Assembly (NCBI RefSeq): GCF_001949145.1 | Contig: NW_019091415.1 | Location: 243,823-294,617, forward strand | Source: Acanthaster planci | Lineage: Eukaryota; Echinodermata; Asteroidea; Valvatida; Acanthasteridae | Reading direction: 5' to 3' | DNA length: 50,795 nucleotides | Shown: positions 11,301-26,300 of the stretch, one piece after another | Position numbering within the stretch: the first letter of the stretch is position 1 | How the letters are laid out: the number at the start of each line of letters is the position of its first letter | Translations under genes and position numbers: made by a program | The notes under the pieces: generated by a model | What the model was told of the DNA's origin: nothing | What the model saw: only the letters and a program-made list of their open reading frames with translations | Database searches by the model: none

Positions 11301-14300
11301 GCAAAGTAAAATCAGGTCTTTAATTCATCTTGTATGGGTCAAATCATGTGACTCTTCTGGTCGAAACTTATTTTTAATGGTGTTAGTCTCTTGGGGTACT
11401 GTATTCTTCAACACATCTTTAATAATGACGCAATTGTTGAGCCCCCTCTAGCGACAGGTTGAAAATTATGAAAAATGAATTTTCAGTTGATGTCTGTGGC
11501 AAAGTGTTTGGAATCGCCTGAACATTAATGGATATGATGATATTTACCCATTCCACACGTGTAAAATTTGGGGCCGATGGTGTCATCCGACCTTAAGATA
11601 CAATAAAAAGTCCATTTATTGCTTTAAATTCAGTACAAAATCAGCCGTAAAAAATATACGCATTAATTGCCCAGATAATAGCTAACACATTGTAGTCAAC
11701 AAAGGTATGCAAAAAACCCCGTTCTGTTGGCAGAGAGACAGATAAGCTTTTGTTTATTGGTAGGGTTGACACTGGAGTAGCTGGAATGAACCTCGTAGTA
11801 CTGATGGTAAACACCTGCAGGGTGCACATACAAGAAACCAAAGATAACAACACGAAATATACACAAAAAGAACACTTCTACCAATAGATAAAGCCAGGCC
11901 ACACTTTATTTACAAAGGAAGGAAAGGTGATCAAATTGAGACAGAACTGTGCAGCGTAAACGGAAGCTTGATGAATTGAAGATGTCTCGAAAGACATGTC
12001 TGTTACGTTACAACACTGAGAAAAAGAACGATCATAGTGGCAAGGCTGCGTTGCATTGTGGGAGGTCAGGGTGCACCACAGGTGATCAAATCACCACAGG
12101 TGATCAAATCTCTCCAGCTAATAAATAATAGGTACATAGGAAATTTGCATATGCAGTAACTGTTTGGGTTGGTAGAGCGTTGTAGGCTAAAGAGATTGTA
12201 AGTGTACTTTCATGGAATTTCTTGACCATTTTCCATCTGATTCATGATTTTGTATTCTCATTCCTGATAACTTGGCAATACTGTCTGCGTGTTCACAGAT
12301 CAATACCCAAACCCAATCTGCAAAACTTTGTTTTCTGCTCTTAAACTTAATTGTCTTTTTATCAACATGTACATGCATGGAGTCCGAGACCCGACCTGAC
12401 AATAAACGAATAAGGTAATAAGTAGTGACTTGTTTCCCTAAGCTTTAATGATGTGCATCGTCAATTCACAGTGGAATTGGTTGTTGACAGCATTTGCATA
12501 CATGTACAACGATCCTCTGTACAACATTTGAATAGAACCACACCATCTGCAGGATTGAGTTGCTGCTGAAAATTATAAATGTCTAACAAAAACCGGTAGA
12601 GAGTAGGTTTACAGAGCAGGCTTACAGAAAAGCTGAAATTGGCAATAAACATCTGGGGAAAAAAGCTGAATTCCCACACCCGTGCATCTAACTGGGGGTC
12701 ATCAATCATGTGTATCTGAATTATTTGTTGTATCTGCTGATGCATAGTTCACTGTCAGGGGTTAATAGAATATTAGGCACATGTGCAGTAGTAGGCAAAG
12801 TCACAGCTCTTCCTGCAGACAAAATGGCAGGCACTGTGGCACCAAAAAATGTACCACAATGACAATCAGAATGTTGACTGTTCCATTTTCTGCAAAATTA
12901 AGAAATTTCTGAACTGATAAGTGACCCTCTGATGCTTCCAAAATAGAGAAATAAATATGATAATTTGTTTATGTGACAATCAGAATGTTGACTGATTTGC
13001 AAGACACCCATTCCTGTTCTTCTTGTACTTGGCATTTATTGAAAAAAAAAGTAAAAATTCCTGTCACACAGATTAAGTTGAAACTGGACAAAAAATTATC
13101 TTTAAGAGATAATTTTTCCTTTCATGGAAATTTCTTAATCACACAAGGAAATGCTTGGATTCCCCAATATTTGAAAAAAATAAATTGGCATGTCAGTGTG
13201 CATGCAGTAGATTGATTATTAATGTACATACATTTGACTGGTCTCCAATTCACCTGAAGTTTATGTGCATGTAAAGCTGTTTGGCATTGTTACTACATTC
13301 ACTTGTAATAAAGTTTTGTTTGTGTACACATACAACCATTTTTTATTGGTTTTTGTTTATTTTTGTTAATACTTATGTCTTTTGTAATGACAAACTGTTT
13401 ACATCTGGACACAGACTAGGCTCAGGCTTGAGCATTGTAGACTCAGCTGAGACCTTGATGAGGTGAACTTGGTGAAATCTTCATTTCAATTTCATTGTAC
13501 TTTATCTGATCATTTATGGACTAGTCAAAGGTTGTAATATTTATAACCATTTTAGAGCAGATACAATTGTTACCTTTGGTGGTTCTGTTGTCATTTTGAT
13601 ACCACCTTGAAGGATGGAAATAGGGAACTCAGGATGTGGACTACTGCTCAGCCATAATCTGAAGTCTGGGTGGGGCTCCTCCACTTGAAGCTGCTCAACA
13701 AGTTTAGCCAATGCTGGCATCCAACTCAATGACAAGTGGCAGTTAGCAAGGAATACCCAGTTACCCTTAAATGAATAAACAATATTGCCACAGTTACTTT
13801 CATATTATTAGGTCACATGCAAAACTCCGACATGTATTCACCATATACATATTAACAAATTAGACTAACTAACGTATATAACGGAGGGCATTAACCAAGC
13901 ATTTGTCTGGGTTTTACTTAATGTCACAGCATATGATTTATCATATGCATTAAACAAGTGAAGACTATATTCTCATTTATTTGACCCTTTTAAAATTTAA
14001 GTGGAAATAAAAAAGGAGGAAGTGATTATTTACTCAGTGATAATGAGGTTGGCACAGTGACATTGTCTTAGTACATTGTATTTTTTCCACCTCTAAAATT
14101 GCAAGTTATAGAACTTTAAGAAATCCTTCCTTTCATTATTAAAAAAAATGCCATGAGGTCTACATGAATGGAAAAAATTGCAGTCTTTCTTGAGGGTGCA
14201 AATAAATCTTAAATCTGTAAGGATTTTTTGGACACTTGGATCTCTGTCCTGAAATTGCTTTTAAAAGAATCTTGTTAATTCCCCAAATAAAACATTTCAA

Positions 14301-17300
14301 GAAGTTCTTGCTCTACAGCCCATTCCTTTTACAACATAAATTAAATTAACGATCAGAATTTGCATTCAGATGTAAAACTTGTACCTTTGAAATTAAATAA
14401 TGCTAATTCTTACATTGATAGTCAAGAGCAAAAGCATGCAAATAGCTGCACTTGTCAATTTTCTGATAGTTTCAAGTATTAAGATGAAACTTCTCAGGTG
14501 TGTCTTTTTGTTCTTGGCCAAAAGTATTTCTTAGTGGTCCAAAAAAATTCTGTTTACTTTAGTTCTCAAACTCGACCAGTGAGTCTTGCAGGCACTGCAG
14601 TTGAGTCAATCTTTCATCAAATTGAGCAATGCTGCATTCCAAATGGAACACAAATATGTCTGTCCAAGGCACACCAAAGATTGAAAAATACAAATTTACA
14701 GCAGTCTGCTGTTCAAATTTTAATACAGGGCTTTTTAACATCAAATTTATGAATTGTACATATGAATGCAGTGCAATAAACTGAACAAATTTTAGTAAAA
14801 CAATAAAATATCTGTGTTAATGCAACCAAATGACTAACAAGTATGGAATTAATTGTCTCTAATAATGTAGACTATATTCTCCTAATTTTATACTAAAAGG
14901 CAGTACAATTAGCTAATATGATAGATTTAGTAACCTCGTACTTCCAAACAAGTTGTACTGTGTCTGTGCATGAATTTATGAAATATATTTCATGTATCAC
15001 CTCTCTGACACCTTCCTTTATCATACGAGTTGCGATTGGTGCCTGTCCCTGACCAAGTGAAAGTGCATGGAATCGATGAGCCATGTCACTTTGTTCTGCA
15101 AGCTGAAGGAGCATGCTTGTAGGATCCTATAGTAAGCATTGAAAAACAAAGTTGAAAAATGTTACTGGTCAAATACCACTGACCTATCCTGATATGAAAG
15201 TTGAAATACCTACTTAATACATGCATGCGTATTTTCAATTGCAAACATAAAAACTGTGTTTTCAAACCACTAAATAGTTTTCTGACATATTTTGGGGGCA
15301 ACATCAAAGTAGCAAATAATTGTTTCAAAATTTAAATTTTGCATGGTACACATAATCTTTACCATAAAAAAGACAACTGAACTCTTAACCACTCAGTGCT
15401 GGGGTTCCCGGTACCAGATACCTCAGGTTTGTACACATAGCCAGGGGTGCCCGAAATTGGACAAAGGAGCTAGGCCTTTTAACAAAAGGCTGTACACAGA
15501 ACAAAAGACCAAGCCGCTGGGAATTGCCATCATTTTTCACCTGGCATCAGCAGAGGTAATCCGTCACTGCTTTGAAACAGTATAAACACAAAATGGGACA
15601 GAGGGGTACCCCCCCAACAAGTCCAATCCGTATACACACTCCAGCCTATAGTTACTTAATACATCCCCTAGATGTCTGAAAAGAATTCCTGAGATACCAG
15701 TATAACAATGACCAAGACAGAAGTGGGAGGGGGGTAGAGTAGCCACCAGACAGTCATTTGTGTGGGTGTAAGTATCCGGTAAATGAAGCTAGGAATTTTT
15801 GAAAAATTTTGAAAACGTAAAATCTTGAAAATCGTCCCGCATATATAAATTCCACCCAGCAGGAAGAGGTTAAACATCATGTAATCAGGAAAATGTGAGC
15901 ATTCTGGTTTTTCTCCATTCACAAAAATACACGGTTAGTTACTGACTTGAAGTATTTTGACAAGTGGACTTACCACTCCAGTTGTGAGAACAAAAATTAG
16001 AGGTGTTCTTGTGTTTGAGTCATCCAAAACAGCTTTCATATCAAGCACAGGAGGTTCCACAAACCTTTACAAATATCAATAATAGATTTCTTTTGTAAAA
16101 CTTATTTATGGGCTCTGTCTGTTAATAGCAGATATTTAATTCTACGTACTATGCCTTAAAAGTTCTACAGTGTAATTCAACTACCAGAATTAAACGCCAT
16201 TACTGCAGTGGCATAACTTTTGTGGAGAGGCTCATTACATGCTTCTTTGACCAAAAAGGTGTTGTGATTTGCACAATGCACGCACGCGTCAAGCAGAATA
16301 TGGGTGTGAGTGCAGTGCCTCCAAAGTTATAGTGTCTAATCAGATTAGTCTATGACTAAATGCACTTGCCCTACACAACACGGTGGTTGCACAAATGTAA
16401 TTAGTGTAGATGAATCAGAGTAAGCTTCAGAGTACATTGTGTATTGGTTGAAATGTCAACAGAATCATTATTGAGTATTGGAAATGTGATCTTTTAAACT
16501 CAAGATTGAAAATGTAAAGCTCTTTTTAAAGGAAATGTGATCTTTTAAACTCAAGATTGAAAATGTAAAGCTCTTTTTAAAGGCAGTAATTCAACAAAAG
16601 CTCTAAACACATGAAAACAAACAAGGAGCTGAACTGAAAGTCAACTACTAGCACATTTTGTTTCTACTTACTTGGATCCAAGATTGTTGACAATAAATGA
16701 CCCGGCACAGAAAGAAACACGATCTGGACGCAATGATCGAATGATCAACATCCGCTGCAATTCATTGCAGGCACTATCCCACTCACCTGAAAACAGAACA
16801 AATGACCAACTGTGGCAATTACAAAAGGCTCTCAACTGAACTGGACAAAGGAGCTGGGCTGTTGCATTGGTTAAAAAAGAGATATTGAAAGTTATTCATA
16901 ACTTTCAATATCATAGACAGTTCCCTGATCACAAACACGCAGTGTTGCATTAACATTTGATAATGACCGCTGGGTAAAAATGCACTGGCACCTGGATACA
17001 AGACAGTTTAATCCATTCCATAATTGGTCAAGAGTCTGTGTGTGCCATGGGACGCACAATGCGCCACATGCAGGCTAAGTCCATATATTAGGAGATTCTG
17101 CTGGACTACTTGTACAAGGAATATACCATAAAACGGACGTGGAGTGTTCTGGAAAATGAAGTACAATTCTTGAGCAAAATCCTTGGAAATTTACAGTATA
17201 CTAACTTCTTTTGACTCTCTGACTAAAATAGTATTTATGAATGGGAATAAATATGGGCTGATAATGCCCTCGCCTGTGGCTTAAGCTTTAGTTGTGTCTA

Positions 17301-20300
17301 TTCTCCAGAGCCAGTCTGAAACGCATGTTTTGGACTGGTTAAGCACATATTTATTCCCCTATTATCTGTCATATGTCTAATTTGATGTCATTATTCAACT
17401 GAAAATCAACTACAATTGAAAATTAGAGAGGTTTGTCCATTTATAGAACACCCCAAAAGTTTTTCTGTTTTAGTTGCAATTGTTATTTGCACTCCATGTT
17501 ATCTTATGTGTAATTTTGAGAATTTTTCTCCATACAACACTCAATAAAAACCCTAATACTCCATAAAGGTATTGAAGTCTAGTTTCCATATTGCTTTATA
17601 ACTGCTGTACATGTCAACAAGAAAAATGTTAAGAGGCAGTCACAGAAATAATTGAAACAAAATGGCATTCAAAATTCTGAAATTCCTTGCTAGGTGGTTA
17701 TATCATTTCTTGAATTATAGTGTTTAAACTCAATGTAGTTCATTTTTGGTCAGCTAGTTTATTGACAGCTGGTGTTGAATTTCTCAGTTATATGAAGAAA
17801 ATAAGTGAAATTTGTGGTACTCTGCATGTTTATATGGGCCTATATACTGACAACTCAACGCAGACAGTTAATCACAATCTAACTTTGCAAACTGCATGAA
17901 TATTTGCAATAGTCATGACAAAGCATCTTCATATGATTGTTAATCATTGGGGACTGTTTGGCAATGCTGATCGAGTCTCTTTAAATCAATATTGAAACCA
18001 GGATTTAATCAGTGCCCTAACTTTAACACTAAGGGTGTTTTCTTATACAGAAACCTTTTTATAAAATACTCTTTAAGAAATCCTGCATAGTACCACTGGT
18101 AAAACTGAAAGCTAAACAACATATCTCTATTATCCAGCAATACAGTAAACAGTGCAAGCTCATTCCATGTTTAAGTGTTAACAAACACTGGACTGTCATT
18201 TACAAGTGTAGAAACCTTAAAATTTATATTTCAACATGTTTCCACCAACTTCAACTAATTAAGCATTAATCAATGGACAGAGCATTAGACTTGCAATTTC
18301 TTTTTCTGTCAAACTTTGTTAATCACCAAAAATCCAATAACAATTTGAATTCTGTTTTTGTTTAGTTTTGTCAAATAAATCAAGTAAAATAAACAAAAAA
18401 TGAATTTACCTGGCAACGGTGCTGTTTCTGGTTCTGAACTTGTATACCAAACATGCCAGTCACGTGGATACTGCTCAAAGGACTGAACTAGCCCATGAAA
18501 ATTTGCCAATCTATGAAAAAAAAATTCCACCATAAATATTTTAAACACAGGTAATTCGATTATTTAAAAGGTCACAGATTCCTCTATAGGATCCTTCTGG
18601 TTGGGAAGGTCATGTGTCAATTAAGATTGAGCTCAAAATTCTGTGTGGTAAATGTCACACCAAGTTCTACACAAACATCGTATGTGTCACATATAACAGC
18701 CAAGAAATCTTTTTCAACATATTTCTCCCAGGAATTATACCTCTGAGCATCCAACAATCCCTCCTCTACTGACACAATTGACATGTCATTGTGAATACCT
18801 GGAGGTGTCACCTGGCCACTACCATTCTACTTTCCACCATCATTCACGTGACCTTCAACTTTAAATTTACAACATTTGTACATATATAACAACAAAAATT
18901 CATCAGTATCAGTCAGTCTCTCAAAACAAAACCAGATCCATGTACAGATGAAAGTATGGGCAGACACATGGACAGTTTGACAGCCAAATGGAGGAATGGA
19001 CAAACATGACAGGCAATTTCTCTACATGGATGATGGGGGTTAGGAAAGCAAAGTCCAAAGAAATGTAATAGTCGAATGCAATTGAAGAGATGCCGTATTA
19101 GTTAATCACAAATAAGCTACCGGTATCATGAGTGTTACTCATGTACAGGTATTAATCTTACATTCATTCTTATCTTTCCCTTGTCTTGAATACTATATTT
19201 TCATATATGGCCAAGATTGATAACATGACCAGCCAATAAAAATGCATATGCATATTTCCCTCATCCTTGTGTATATCACACTGTGATATTGTAGTAGCTT
19301 CGCATACTCTAATGGGAACAAATGTTACGCAATGAAGTCCATCTTCAGTTATAAAAGGCCAAGAAGCCTTCTCAGTTCACGTTAATCAAATCAGCTTGCA
19401 GTCTGCACTGCACTTTTACAATGTTCCTGCTGTGAATCCTGCATCGTTACCATGGTGAATCAAATATATGTAGATAAACAAGATATGTGGGCCATGGTGA
19501 CATGCTTTTATTGTTGATTATAGAGATGTTTCCTTTGCTTTTGTAAATGCATTAGGTTGCAGAGGTGCTGCCCAAATATGTAATCATCAACAGGACTCTC
19601 CTGCATTGTTCCTGGCCACCTGAATGTGATCCTTTCATTTAGCTTCCACTGGCATCTAGCTGTCAAGCCACAGTTCAAGCATGGACCACTAACCAGACTA
19701 CTTACATTAAAGGGTACCAAAAATTAAAAGCATTTAAGTCACGTAAAGTATTTCAAAATAACAATAAATACATAATGATTTCAAAAGATCATAAATTTTA
19801 TGTTTACCCCATTAATTGTGACCCCTAAACTAATAAAAAGATTCTGAATTTCCCCACCAACAAAAACCCCTTTTTGGCCATTCATGCTCCCAGGCTGAGT
19901 GGATGATGTCATCGCCAGAACGACCACGTTGTGTTTGATGTAGCTTGGCCAACAGGCAAACACTGTCTGGGGAATTGAATTCTGACTTGAATTTACAGCC
20001 TGATTTACTATAAATGTACAAGACATATGCAGTGAGTAAAGTACTTTGGTAAAACATACTATTATTTCCTCTCAAATCAGATCTTAACAATTTCAACAAC
20101 CATCCTAAGGGCAACAAATATAAAACGTTCTGAAACCTTTCTGTCTTATTCTAACTTGCGGTAAATCTAGTGCTACAGTTGAATGGACACAATAGGGAAA
20201 AAAACTTCTTTTTCTTTCTTCTTTGTTTTCTGAAAAGTTGATCGAAAATGGCTAAAACACATGATCCGTCATCACGGTAAAAAATCCATATTTTTTTACT

Positions 20301-23300
20301 TCAACTACTTTCCTCTCACAAAGAGAGTTGTCTATGGAATATCTAAGCAAAAATTACTTTTAGATTTAAAGGAAAGGTTAGGGACCATTGGTAAATGAAA
20401 AAAAATTATAAAATGGGACTTTATTCTTTAATATCTTTGAAAGAATGTTAGTAACAGTCTTGGTTAATCTGTGACATATTTCCAATGAGAATACTGTAGG
20501 TTTTGAGAAAACAAAATTTTTTTCTGTCTTTAAGGACAGTTAGCCAAATATCACCTGCCAAACATATTTCATTTTAAATACCACATCTGGTCATAGGTAC
20601 CAATTTTTGTATGTGGTTCATGTAGCTGTTATACATGTACGTGTACGAGTCTGAGCTGATTTTCTCAAAGCAGTGATTTCAAAACATGAAACAAGTGAAC
20701 AGAATGAGAGCTGGTGTGAATTTGAATCCTAAGATTGGCCAGTCTTGTATATCTTGTACAGTAAAGATAAATGGTGTTCCATAACTTCAGGTATTAGGAA
20801 AATGGGAAAAAGGGGAAAAGCAAAAATAGTGAACAACACTAAAACCAATTGTCAACAGTGCTATCTGGGCTGAACTCTGACTTACAGAAAAGCAAGATGT
20901 GCAGGTAAATATTTGCCAACTTTTTAAAGCCAAATGCAAAAAATATGGACTCTTTAAAGTCATTTGTTGAATATTTGAAAAATACTGTTCACAGCAATCT
21001 TATTGAGACATTCCAAGGCTCCACCATCAAGCAATTTTTCCTGAAATGCAATCTATGTACAGTGTACAAATTTGAGTTCAACGCCCACTCTCTCACCACA
21101 GACTTACACGACTTTCTTGTGTGTACACAACAAAAGGTGGTTTAAGAATGTGTACATGTCCACTGTCTGATATTTGGGAAACAGTCTACCAAATGTCCCT
21201 TTAAATATACAAAGTGACCCCCTAAAAATTTATTGTCTCCAACAATAATACAGGCATTTCACAATAGTGCGCCACCAAACATTTGTGACACGTTGGCTAA
21301 TAATAATGCCGCAAGTCTGTAGACCCAGTGCGTGTTTGGAAAGGGTCGACAGATTTTGTGTGCGCTGTGATTGGCCAATGCATTGCAAACTCTTGGAGGC
21401 GCACTATTGTGAATCCTCCGTATTGTATAATTGTCAGAAATTGTTGTGTAGGAACATTATCATCAAAACTTAAAACGTCAATCAAATCTTTCAATTATGT
21501 GACACAACTCAGTTTTTCTGTCCAATAGGAGTTATACAGTTTATTTTTGAAATCCCTAAATTATCACCCAACGTATTTGATCCTTACTTCTTTAAAACTT
21601 TTTTCCACCCCTAAACTTGATACAGCTGATGCTTATTTCAAAGGGAAATAATTAGTTAATTGTGAAGTCTCAGAGTTTAATGAGTTTGTTTCAATGAATG
21701 CAGACAACCCGTGCAGTTTTCCCCGTCAGTATGTAACAAGGTGCTGATCTTGTTTACTTCAGAAACATTAACCACTTTGGTCGATTTCAGGACCCTGCTC
21801 CTCTGTCGATGGAAAATAGATGTTTTTAAATGACAAAACAGTGTTCAATTATTCAGCATCCACATCTGCAGGTCTTTCCACTGATCATGTATATTTTAAA
21901 GGGTGTTAAAAGGCGCAAGCATACACGTAGCATTGTTATTGCTGTGGTAAATCATATTGGACAGAACAAAAATGCACTTATCTAAAAAAGATTATCCCTG
22001 CACTGCATCATCAGATTTAAATGAAAATTCTGTTTTGATAAGATAACATCCAAGCTTCAATTTAAAAAAATCACCAATTTTTTTCAGGATTAGTTTGGGG
22101 AAAATAAATGTTAGTTTTGGGCTGTGTTTTTTAACCACTCTATGTAGAGAGCATGATCATATTTGCACAGCCTCCAGTGTGAAATGTTAAGAAAATAGTA
22201 AGTTCTCACTGTTAATTTTTAAAAATTTAAGGTCATTTACTAACACATAAATTTCTTTTGAGAAATCAAACAAATCATGCAAACACTGACATATTACAAC
22301 TACATGTACATGTAGCCACTTGAGCTGATCCATGAAGCAATGCGTTTTCCTGAGGTGAAGCTCATGACAAGCAGAACACTCCGAGGATCTCTAAGAAAAG
22401 CTACTTTAACAATACAAGTCAGCATTTGATTGCTCACCGAGAACACCTGTGTACGCAGAACAAAAATGCAGGCTGTTTTATATTGTATATCAATTGTTAT
22501 GTGAAACAAATACTGCCTACAGGTGATACAATGTATCTGAATTAAATGCAAACCATAAACTAGGAAATTGTAAACTTGATGAAACACAAACGGCAAACAA
22601 TACCAAACATAAAAAAGGCAAACCATACAAAACTGCTTATAAGGATGACATACTTACTTGCTGCAGATTAGCGTAGCAAGAGATGCATGAAAAGAGGGGT
22701 TGAGAGCAGAAATAAAATCAGTTTGTGTTAATGCCCTTGATCAAGCTGACAAAGCAATGAGTTATTGTGACAAAGTGATTTGTTGTATTTGAAGGAAGAA
22801 ATCAGAAAAATAAAAGTTGGCAGAGTGGGAATGTGACTTTCAGGTGTTTGCAGGTTTACAGTATGGATTAACTTAACATTTGTACATAAATAAGAACTCA
22901 ATGTGCTTTAAGAAGATAATATAAAGCAGAATGCCAATACAGAAATGGAATGTCTTATTTGTGCTTGACAGAACACTTAGAAACTCTACAAAATCACCAT
23001 CATTTACCGTTACAATATATTTCAACAGAGCCATGATGTAACTAAAATATTTCCAATAAGGATAAAACCTTTTAGAAGACTCTGATACTGTTAATCATTC
23101 TGTCCTCAGTGGGGCAAGCGGGTGTGCCATCCACTGGGCATTTAGCTTAAGTGGACTTTGGTGAGAACTGGCCCAAGTCCATATCAGGTAAATTCCTCCT
23201 GGTTAATTTATGGGATGAGCCAGACTTTTTAATTTATGGAATTAAAACCATCATGACACTATCTCCATATGCCTATAAACATTTGGAATGGTTACCTCAA

Positions 23301-26300
23301 ATTATTTCATTTGCATTTGTTTTTTGTTAATAATTAATAAGCACATAAGTTACTGACTTGGCAGTTGTTACTCGTACACTGCTATTTTAATGTATTATTA
23401 TGTATTAAATGACATACAGTTTATACAGGGATGCATCATCAATGTTTCATTGAACTTGGTAACCGTAAATCCAAATTTTTCTGATGTTGCATTTTTCTAC
23501 TATCAGTTCCAAAGCCACTATAAGTGGGTACATTTGAGTAGCTTGTCTGGATTGATTCAGGTACAGCAATATAAGGCAGCCATCACAGATGGGCTAATCG
23601 AATGTCCAAAATGCCAATGTCACATAGGTAAAAGGCACTGTCTAAGATACATAGACCTTTCTGTTGCCCCATCAGTCATAGTTGCTACCAACCAATGGTT
23701 GACAAAATTTGATCAGCCTTGTTAAAAAGTCTCTCGCGGCTTTTAAAACACAGAACAAATATCATCATGGAATCCTTAAAATGCAAATATTTCACTCTTT
23801 AAAACTACTGAAATTTCTGGGGGGGACCTAGGGGTGCCCACTTTTTTCAAAGGGGCACTGAAGCAAATCAACTATGGCTTGTACAAAGAATGTGTCTGGT
23901 TCAAAGCCTGGGTGGGGGCATTCAACTGACTTCTGCTCGAGGAATTCATGAAACCCCCCCCCATGCCTCAGTTCCTTTCATAATCATTCTTGGAAGAAGT
24001 TGTACGGTACAACTCTGTAACTACTGTCTTAAACTTGTTGTCCAAAGGTGATGATGCCACAGTCTTTATTCTACTGCGAGTCTATTAGATAATTGCAATT
24101 TCCTCCATCATGAATGGTCATCCATGGTAGGAACCTCCAAAGCTTGATTATTCCAAGATTCAACCAAAGACATACCATTTCAGAAAGAGCGGTCGAGTAC
24201 TTAATTGATATGATTGATTAAAATATATGGGTGTTTCTTTTTGCCTTTTCCCTTTCCATTTTGTTTGCCCTTCTTAATCTAAGACTTTCTGTGCTTTGTT
24301 GGGTTTTGTTAACTCTTACGTTTTTGTGGTGTTTGTTTTGTAATGGGTGTAATTTAAATGTATACTTCCACAAAAATTGATAATAATAATTGTAATGACA
24401 TTAATAATAAAGACACTAATGATCTTTCTGCAAAATTTTGCTCACCCACACAATGGTAGTCAATTTTGGTAAACATTTGAAAATTCTATTTCCTGCTGAA
24501 TCTGTGGAAAGGCTGAGTAAACCACACATACAGTTTGTGTGATGTAGCTCTGCGACAGAGTCTGTTCTGTAAGCTGGGTTTCTCTAGTGGCTATCAAACG
24601 TGAAACCTAAGTATGGTATCAGAACTAACCAAATGGCTCAAGGCTAACCTATATTAATATCGTTAACTACTCAAACACACCATTAGTGAGCACTATAAAT
24701 GCGATATAAATAATATTTTCCTTTTATTCATATTTCCAATGTAATAACCAATGTATTCCTTCCTCCTTAAGTAACTGTGCATCTGTAGAAACTGGTGAAC
24801 GAAAGAATTGTTAACACTTTTTCTTATAATTTGTGTACATGTACTAATAAATCCCAATGTCAACTGGAACAAATGTTAAAAGATACAGTCACACATTTGC
24901 AGTTGTTCATAAATTAACTGAGGAAATTATTGTTAAAAAGCATGCCAGGTTTAAACACAGGGACTGTTCCCTGAAGTATAATTCTTTAACACAAATTGCC
25001 AATCTAAAAAAGCAAAGGAAGAAGGCTGTTTCCAATGTTGTGTGTAAAGATGCATTTGCAAATTGTGGTTAGTAGTTCTTTTTTAATTTGGTACAGTGCA
25101 CACGAGCGTCAACATGATGCACACACAAGGGAAATTGCCATAAGTTCATTGGTTCAGTGCACTAAATTGCATTACTGCACTTGAAAAAGAACGTGTCTGG
25201 GTCACTGAATTCGAGGACAATCTAGAACTTTCTCACTTTTGATTGAAATTAAGATCCTGGAATATTGCTTTTCTCAAAATATACAGCATTCAACGAGCTC
25301 AAATTTCAAAAGAATAGTTGTAAAGCACACGTTTTCAGATTCTGAGCACTTTTGTTGCCTCAAACGAACAAAATGCAAAAATGACAGACTGACCGTTTAA
25401 AACTTTAAGAGAAATTTACAACACAAAATAAACTTCCTTTGTGCAACAACATCTTTATTGACAGCAATCCGTAAGGCATAACTTACTTGTCAAGTTCTGT
25501 AATATTGTCCCAGGATGCATCAGCTAGCCAACCAGAACAGGGATTGTCCATTTGTTCCTCCCGATCTAGAACCTATAAAAATCCAACATACAAATTCAGA
25601 CAAATCCATGATAAGTGACAAAATTTGTGATTATTAACAATAAGTTGCTTGACTTTTATATCTGGAGTTACCAAAGTGGAATAATATGTGAATATAACCC
25701 CAAAACGGAAGCATTTTTCTGTTTAACCCCTTCGCGCAGGGAGATAGTAAGAGCCGTTGTAAAAATTGAGATCCTCAGCCCGCTTTTCAGCTATTATTCT
25801 CGGCCCACACTCGAGTGAACACGGTGAAAGAAGGCAGACCCTGGCTCTTGTATATATGATGATTGGCCTTTGTGTGTAGCCCAGAAATGAAAAGACCGAA
25901 TATGCATCCTAATCCCCAGCTTCACAATAGTCCCCACTTTGAAAAGAGGCAACGGGAATGTGGAAGCGTGAGTAGAGCCACATGCCACCGAACAATGAGC
26001 CTTTTCACTGTGTAATTCAAAGCGTGCAGAGCACGCAGGGCCACTAACCAAGAATTTGCGGTTTGGCAGGTGGCCTTCGTGGCCAAGCTAGGCTGAAATT
26101 CTTGGAGTCGGCTTTCGGAAAAAAATTCCTGCCCACTTCCCAGTAGTCCATGCATGCCCTGCATCAATGCCCAGCCCAAACTTGAACATTGAGTGAAGTA
26201 AAGTTTGAACCATGCCATTTGCTTGATTTTCTGACTGAACGGTGTGACGATGCCAGCTGGTCTGCAATGTCCACACCCTTCATCCCCTCGTTGTAGTCCA

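Noticed and set aside
21297-21528. Overlapping ORFs on both strands
   Set aside because: They lie largely within the 156-bp MITE and mirror each other because of its inverted ends.
23390-23725. 111-residue plus-strand ORF
   Set aside because: No family motif, no splice context, and low-complexity AT-driven composition; likely a chance frame in an intron.
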